NCBI GenBank assembly: GCA_016222825.1
Contig: JACRQF010000010.1
Span: 558,001-622,000 of the forward strand
Length of the DNA: 64,000 bases
Reading direction: 5' to 3'
Source: Verrucomicrobiota bacterium
Lineage (GTDB): Bacteria; Verrucomicrobiota; Verrucomicrobiia; CAIQCK01
The translations under genes were made by a program, and so were the position numbers. The notes beneath the pieces are model-generated. The model saw only the letters and a program-made list of their open reading frames with translations. It did not search any database and had not been told where the DNA came from. Numbering within the stretch: position 1 is the first letter of the stretch; each line of letters begins with the position of its first letter. Of this stretch, positions 60,329-64,000 are shown piece after piece.

Positions 60329-61279
60329 ATGCCGATGACAAAGAAGTCCGTCAGTTATCAATTGCGGCTCCAAGGGCTGGCCACAGCGCCCGGCACAATC
60401 AGTGTGCAGACGCTGCGCGAGTTGTTGCGTGGGTTGACTGACTCCGCTGAGCGGGCGCTACGGCTTGCGATCCAAGGTGAGAGCGTCAAGCGCGGCAAGA
60501 CGCCGAGCTGGCTCTCAAAATCGCTAGACCTGCAACTGACCGGTTTGGAAAGCGGCTCGACGGTGCTGAACCTTGAAGCGCCAACGCTGGGGGAAACGGT
60601 GGGCGATCAGTTAGCGCAGCAGGACATGTGGTTCACGCCGCCGTCTGCCGACGATACGGTGTTCAGTCTGGTGTCGCGTTCGGTGCGCGACACGACGGCG
60701 GAGAATTTGGAGAGCAACGCCTACGATGCCGGCGTCTTGAACGGGCTGCTGGAATTGAAACCTTTCTTGAAGAAGGCGCAACGGATCGAGCTTCGAGCGC
60801 ACGGACGGCCCAAAGAGGACTTTGAAATTGGGATGCCGGAGATCGAGAAGTTCGAGCGGTTGAAGCAGCAGACTCCCAAACCTCACGCGATGGTGGTGTC
60901 CGGGTTGCTGGACTCGATTCAGCACAGCCGCAGGAGGTTTCAACTGATGGTTAGTGAGGGCCAAAGCGTGCCCGGTCGCGTGGACGAAGAGTTCCTCGAC
61001 GCCGAGCAAATGCGTGATTTGTGGGGCAAGAAGGTGACGGTGAAAGGAATGGTTTATTTCCGGCCGTCCGGGCACGTGCAGCTTCTGGAGGCGCATCTCA
61101 TCCGGCTGATGCAGAACGGCGAGGAAATCTACGAAGAGATGCCACTGGAACAATCGGAGGCCGGCTTTGTCCGCGAGGTGGCGCAGACGGGCCACCATAA
61201 AGATTGGGTGAAGGAAGTCTGGGGAAAGTGGCCGGGGGATGAGGACATCGAAGAATTGCTGGCGGACTTGAAAAGGTAA
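60329..61279 (+). CDS. Unknown protein paired with a PIN-domain gene
   Basis: 316 residues, ATG 60329 with GAGGTGAG upstream. No family recognised, no signal peptide or membrane helix. N-terminal third is helical then beta (ISVQTLRELLRGLTDSAERA, LTGLESGSTVLNLEAPTLGE); the middle has FERLKQQTPKPHAMVVSGLL, and a beta-rich segment DLWGKKVTVKGMVYFRPSGH suggests an OB- or SH3-like barrel; the tail is acidic (WPGDEDIEELLADLKR). Located 5 bp before the PIN gene, the position an antitoxin would take, but far longer than VapB antitoxins (about 70-90 residues). Confidence 0.7.
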   Translation: MPMTKKSVSYQLRLQGLATAPGTISVQTLRELLRGLTDSAERALRLAIQGESVKRGKTPSWLSKSLDLQLTGLESGSTVLNLEAPTLGETVGDQLAQQDMWFTPPSADDTVFSLVSRSVRDTTAENLESNAYDAGVLNGLLELKPFLKKAQRIELRAHGRPKEDFEIGMPEIEKFERLKQQTPKPHAMVVSGLLDSIQHSRRRFQLMVSEGQSVPGRVDEEFLDAEQMRDLWGKKVTVKGMVYFRPSGHVQLLEAHLIRLMQNGEEIYEEMPLEQSEAGFVREVAQTGHHKDWVKEVWGKWPGDEDIEELLADLKR

Positions 61280-61284
61280 CCCGC

Positions 61285-61761
61285 ATGGCCAGCTACGTTC
61301 TCGATACCGGGACATTGTTGGGATTCGTGCGTGGCGCCTACTATGGGGAATACGTTGACCAGACTTATGCGCCAAGCCAGCCGCCGAATATCGCCGTTTG
61401 CTCCGTGGTGAGCATTGCGGAGATGCGTTCATTCGCAGTCCGTCTGGCTTGGGGAGCCGAAAAGCTGGCCCGGCTCGATGAAATCTTGCGCGGCGTCCCA
61501 ACTGTGAACATCAACCGTCCAGCGATCATCGAGAAGTTTGCAGAGATTGACGCTTACCGGTTGAACAGGCATCCGAAGCACAACCTGCCGGCTGGCACGA
61601 ATAATCAGGCGATGGGCGACAACGACATCTGGATCGCAGCGACGGCGTCGGTCCTGCGGGCGACATTACTGACGACCGATGGAGATTTCGACTTCTTGAA
61701 CAACGTGTTCCTCAAAGTCATCCGCATTGATCCGAAGATGAAGCCGCCCGCAAAGACCTGA
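61285..61761 (+). CDS. PIN-domain protein (VapC-like)
   Basis: 158 residues, ATG 61285; AAAAGG precedes it. PIN-fold acidic residues are in place: Asp7 (YVLDTGTLLGF), Glu46 (SIAEMRSFA), Asp112/Asp114 (MGDNDIWIAATA) and Asp132/Asp134 (LLTTDGDFDFL). Such proteins are metal-dependent RNases, most often toxins. Slightly longer than typical VapC, with an insertion after the first strand (RGAYYGEYVDQTYAPSQPPN). Probably forms a two-gene unit with the preceding protein. Confidence 0.85.
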   Translation: MASYVLDTGTLLGFVRGAYYGEYVDQTYAPSQPPNIAVCSVVSIAEMRSFAVRLAWGAEKLARLDEILRGVPTVNINRPAIIEKFAEIDAYRLNRHPKHNLPAGTNNQAMGDNDIWIAATASVLRATLLTTDGDFDFLNNVFLKVIRIDPKMKPPAKT

Positions 61762-61800
61762 GTGGCGTTAATCACAACCGGAAGCTGCTGTTGCAGACAC

Positions 61801-61926
61801 TCAATACGGATTGCTCGGGGCCATCTGCCACGCCTTGACCTGCCGCACTCTTGCTGCGCCCTCGTTGGCGAAAACCGAGGCGTGAACGCTGTCGGGACGC
61901 ATCGGAATACGCTGTAGCCGGTCATC
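61801..61926 (-). pseudogene. Remnant of a GH32-like gene 3' end
   Basis: Encodes, ending at TGA 61801-61803, RPDSVHASVFANEGAARVRQ followed by VKAWQMAPSNPY, nearly identical to the last 34 residues of the GH32-like gene at 62539-63990 (RPDSVGVSVFANGGAAKVRQ and on). Similarity fades after about 41 codons, so only the C terminus of a second copy survives. No start codon or upstream catalytic part. Confidence 0.85.
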
Positions 61927-62079
61927 AATTGCCGGCGGGGTTCCGACTCCTCTTTTGCCGAGGCTTGATTCACCGGGACGGCTCCCCCACCCTCGAAAGA
62001 CGTTTACCCCGCCAGAAGGAAAACTGCGTTTTCCTGTGGAAACTTGAAGATTCTTTCCAGGAAGAATGCCGGAGACGGT

Positions 62080-62395
62080 CAAAAGGATTTCCGCCAGTCA
62101 TGCCGGACATCCGGGAATGGTCGGAGGAATTTCCGCCGGGCGGGTCGGATATCCCGGAACGATAGAACGAATTTCCGCCAGCCGCGCCGGGCATCCGGGG
62201 CCGTCAAAGGAATTTCCTTTGGGCGTGCCGGACATCCCGACACGGCTAAACGGATTTCCGCCAGCCGTCCCGGGTATCCGGGACCGGTCAAACGGATTCC
62301 TTTTGAGCTTGCCGGGCATCCCGACACGGCTAAACGGATTTCCGCCGGGCGATGCCGACATCCCGCACCGGAAAAAGGAATTTCGGCGGAGCGTG
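62080..62395. repeat. 21/42-bp-period palindromic array (GGA-TTTCC type)
   Basis: TTTCC cores recur at 62088, 62130, 62172, 62213, 62255, 62296, 62339 and 62381, spacing 41-43 bp, mostly 42. Half-way between lie GGACATCC/GGGCATCC cores, so the basic period is 21 bp with two alternating unit types. The core CGGATTTCCG is palindromic. Occasional one-base indels shift the frame, which argues against coding. It fills the gap between the GH32 remnant and the intact GH32-like gene. Confidence 0.85.
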
Positions 62396-62465
62396 TCGGG
62401 AAAGCCGGCTGGAAGTTGGAAAAGACTGCAACAAGGTAAGGCGCGACCGCTGGGCGCGCCCTGCC

Positions 62466-62534
62466 GGTTTGGAGTCCCGGCTTCAGCCGGCTCTTGCGTC
62501 TAATCAAGACCACCTGAAGGCGGGACTCCAAACC
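62466..62534. repeat. Inverted-repeat element, second copy of the GGTTTGGAGTCCC family
   Basis: Left arm 62466-62490 is identical over 25 bp to 49576-49600. The right arm at 62513-62534 (CCTGAAGGCGGGACTCCAAACC) is a slightly degenerate reverse complement. It ends 5 bp before the stop of the GH32-like gene and could serve as its terminator. Confidence 0.8.
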
Positions 62535-62538
62535 CAGA

Positions 62539-63990
62539 TCAATACGGATTGCTCGGCGCCATCTGCCACGCCTTGACCTGCCGCACCTTCGCGGCGCCGC
62601 CGTTGGCGAAGACGGAGACGCCGACGCTGTCGGGGCGACAGGGATAGATGCGGCGCAGGGCGGCCTGTCGGTCGTTGGCGAAGACCTCAACGACGGAGCG
62701 GTCCACGAAGACGCGCAGGGTCAGCAGCTCGCCGGGCTTAAGTGCGAACGGCGCGGCTTCGATCTTCTTTGGGCCTTCGGCGAGGCTGGACTTGTTCGTG
62801 TCGAGTTTCAGCTTTTGCTCCGCCGCGTCGTAGAAGAGGAGCGTTTCCTCCTCGCGGTCGGGGGAGCGGCAGACTTTGACGCCGACTTGTTTAGCGTCTT
62901 GCGGCTCGATCTGAAGCTCCAACTCGATGGTGTTGCCGGCGATCTTGTTGAGGACGACTTCCTTGCCGGCGGCGATCGCGATGTTGTGCTGCGTCTGCTC
63001 GTTGTAGCGGAGGCGCTTGAGCTCCTCGATGGGCTGGTAACGCAAGCGATTGTCGTCACCGAGCGTCAGCACGCGCGGGAGCGAGAGTTCGCCGGACCAA
63101 CCGCTGGCGCGCTTGGTCGCGGGGCTGCGTTGGTCGAATATCCAACCCCAGAGAATCCGCCGGCCGTCGGGAGCTTCGAGCGATTCGGGCGCAAAGTAGG
63201 TGTTGTCCACCCAGCTCATCCGCTCGTGGATTTCGGGATGGAACTGCTCGTTCTTCCATTCGCCGACGTAGTAGCGGTTGCCGCGATTGTGCGCGATGCA
63301 GACGAGCACTCGCTTGTTGCCGAGCTTGAAGAAGTCGGGGCATGAAATGTCCTCGTTCGCGGCCACGTCGGGCATCTCGCGACTCAGGAACGGGCCGACG
63401 TAGCGCCAGCCGTCGAGTTCCGTGGCCTTGAACGTGGACGGCGGCTTGCCGCTGCCGGGGTTGCCGCCGAACAGCCCGTAGTAAGTGTCGCCTTCGAGCC
63501 AGCCGTGCGGGTCCCACGACGCGTAAGGCTCCCTGCCCTTCGGGTTCGGGATGATCGGGTTCGACGGCAGTTTCGTCCAGCGGTCGAGATTGTCGTCGTT
63601 GCTGGTGGCGATGCAGTTGCCCGCCCCGACGCCGTGGAAGAGCATCGTCGCCTCGCCGCGTTTGTTGATGAAGCAGTTGCCGCTGAACATCCCGCGGTCG
63701 GGACTCGTGTCGGTCGGGAAAAGCGGCGTCGGGTGCTGCCGCCAATGGACGAGGTCCACGCTGGAGATGTGGCCAAAGCAATGCACGCGGTTCTCCTGGT
63801 AGATGTAGAAAAGGTGGTAGCGCCCGCGCCAGAAGATCGCGCCGTTGGGATCGAACGGCCCCGCGTAGTCCTCCGGGATGACGAAGTGATACGTCGGCCG
63901 GTGCGGGTCGCCGAGCAGGTGATTGCGGAAGCGGCGCACGACCGCGATGTCGTCGGGCAGCTTCGGCAGCGAGGCGAGCGAAGGCGGCAT
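62539..63990 (-). CDS. GH32-like glycoside hydrolase, possibly 5'-incomplete
   Basis: At least 483 residues; ATG at 63988-63990 is usable, but the frame stays open to the window edge, so the true N terminus (perhaps a signal peptide) may be missing. GH32 five-bladed propeller: nucleophile region PFDPNGAIFWRGRYHLFYI (Asp47), SWDPHGWLEGDTYYGLF for the RDP-type motif, and EDISCPDFFKLGNKRVLVC for the acid/base (EC-type) motif; then the C-terminal beta-sandwich LTLRVFVDRSVVEVFANDRQ. Predicted to hydrolyse fructans or a related beta-fructoside. Confidence 0.85.
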   Translation of the reverse strand: MPPSLASLPKLPDDIAVVRRFRNHLLGDPHRPTYHFVIPEDYAGPFDPNGAIFWRGRYHLFYIYQENRVHCFGHISSVDLVHWRQHPTPLFPTDTSPDRGMFSGNCFINKRGEATMLFHGVGAGNCIATSNDDNLDRWTKLPSNPIIPNPKGREPYASWDPHGWLEGDTYYGLFGGNPGSGKPPSTFKATELDGWRYVGPFLSREMPDVAANEDISCPDFFKLGNKRVLVCIAHNRGNRYYVGEWKNEQFHPEIHERMSWVDNTYFAPESLEAPDGRRILWGWIFDQRSPATKRASGWSGELSLPRVLTLGDDNRLRYQPIEELKRLRYNEQTQHNIAIAAGKEVVLNKIAGNTIELELQIEPQDAKQVGVKVCRSPDREEETLLFYDAAEQKLKLDTNKSSLAEGPKKIEAAPFALKPGELLTLRVFVDRSVVEVFANDRQAALRRIYPCRPDSVGVSVFANGGAAKVRQVKAWQMAPSNPY

Positions 63991-64000
63991 CGGCGGGGGG

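Noticed and set aside
60087..60341. 84-codon minus-strand frame between divergent genes
   Set aside because: No codon bias, no homologue recognised, and it overlaps the start of the plus-strand gene.

Overview
The window is a high-GC bacterial chromosome segment. Gene content points to the Verrucomicrobiota, within the wider PVC group: secreted PQQ-like beta-propellers, a sulfatase, Tat-exported Gfo/Idh/MocA oxidoreductase and nitrilase-fold proteins, LamG-type secreted proteins and GYF/zinc-ribbon membrane proteins. An outer membrane is implied by a beta-barrel protein, a lipid A-type acyltransferase and an ADP-heptose-type glycosyltransferase. The taxonomic call is inference from content; there is no rRNA gene. 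No prophage, transposase or CRISPR array was seen.

Layout. 0-6.2 kb: a minus-strand chemotaxis operon, cheA-cheW-mcp-cheR-cheD. 6.3-8 kb: two tandemly duplicated small Cys-containing proteins, two small unknown proteins, and a 21-bp-period repeat array. 8-11.8 kb: serS behind a promoter so close that the mRNA should be leaderless, then a response-regulator/PAS/SpoIIE-phosphatase protein and an outer-membrane beta-barrel protein. 11.8-22 kb: a divergent cluster of zinc-ribbon membrane proteins around a 1434-residue membrane-anchored coiled-coil protein. I recognise no described system here; it is the best candidate for an undescribed one. 22-26.3 kb: a translationally coupled Fe3+-type ABC transporter with a beta-propeller protein. 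26.4-31.2 kb: tRNA-Pro(CGG), pcm, a family 2 glycosyltransferase, an acyltransferase, an MGDG-synthase-like glycosyltransferase and lipA. 31.3-34.3 kb: a repeat-rich accessory stretch with DUF1353 and YwqK-like genes. 34.3-40.1 kb: an FGE-fold protein, a LamG-like secreted protein, and a three-gene putative carbohydrate catabolism operon. 40.3-49.5 kb: ankyrin lipoprotein, acylphosphatase, ABC-2 type exporter, phosphoesterase, heptosyltransferase, pabC-pabB and tsaD. 49.7-60 kb: seven co-directional genes, three of them PQQ-like propellers, with a sulfatase and a carbon-nitrogen hydrolase. 60.3-64 kb: an unknown 316-residue protein paired with a PIN-domain protein, then a GH32-like gene and a remnant of a second copy.

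Repeats are the most striking property of the window. Three unrelated arrays all have a 21-bp period built on a palindromic core (7.2, 33.5 and 62.2 kb). Four further loci carry 7-bp-period repeats, at or near gene 3' ends and once inside tsaD. Several long inverted-repeat elements are scattered about, two of them inside the reading frames of lipA and pabB without breaking them. Most operons here are joined by ATGA-type stop/start overlaps, so translational coupling is the rule.
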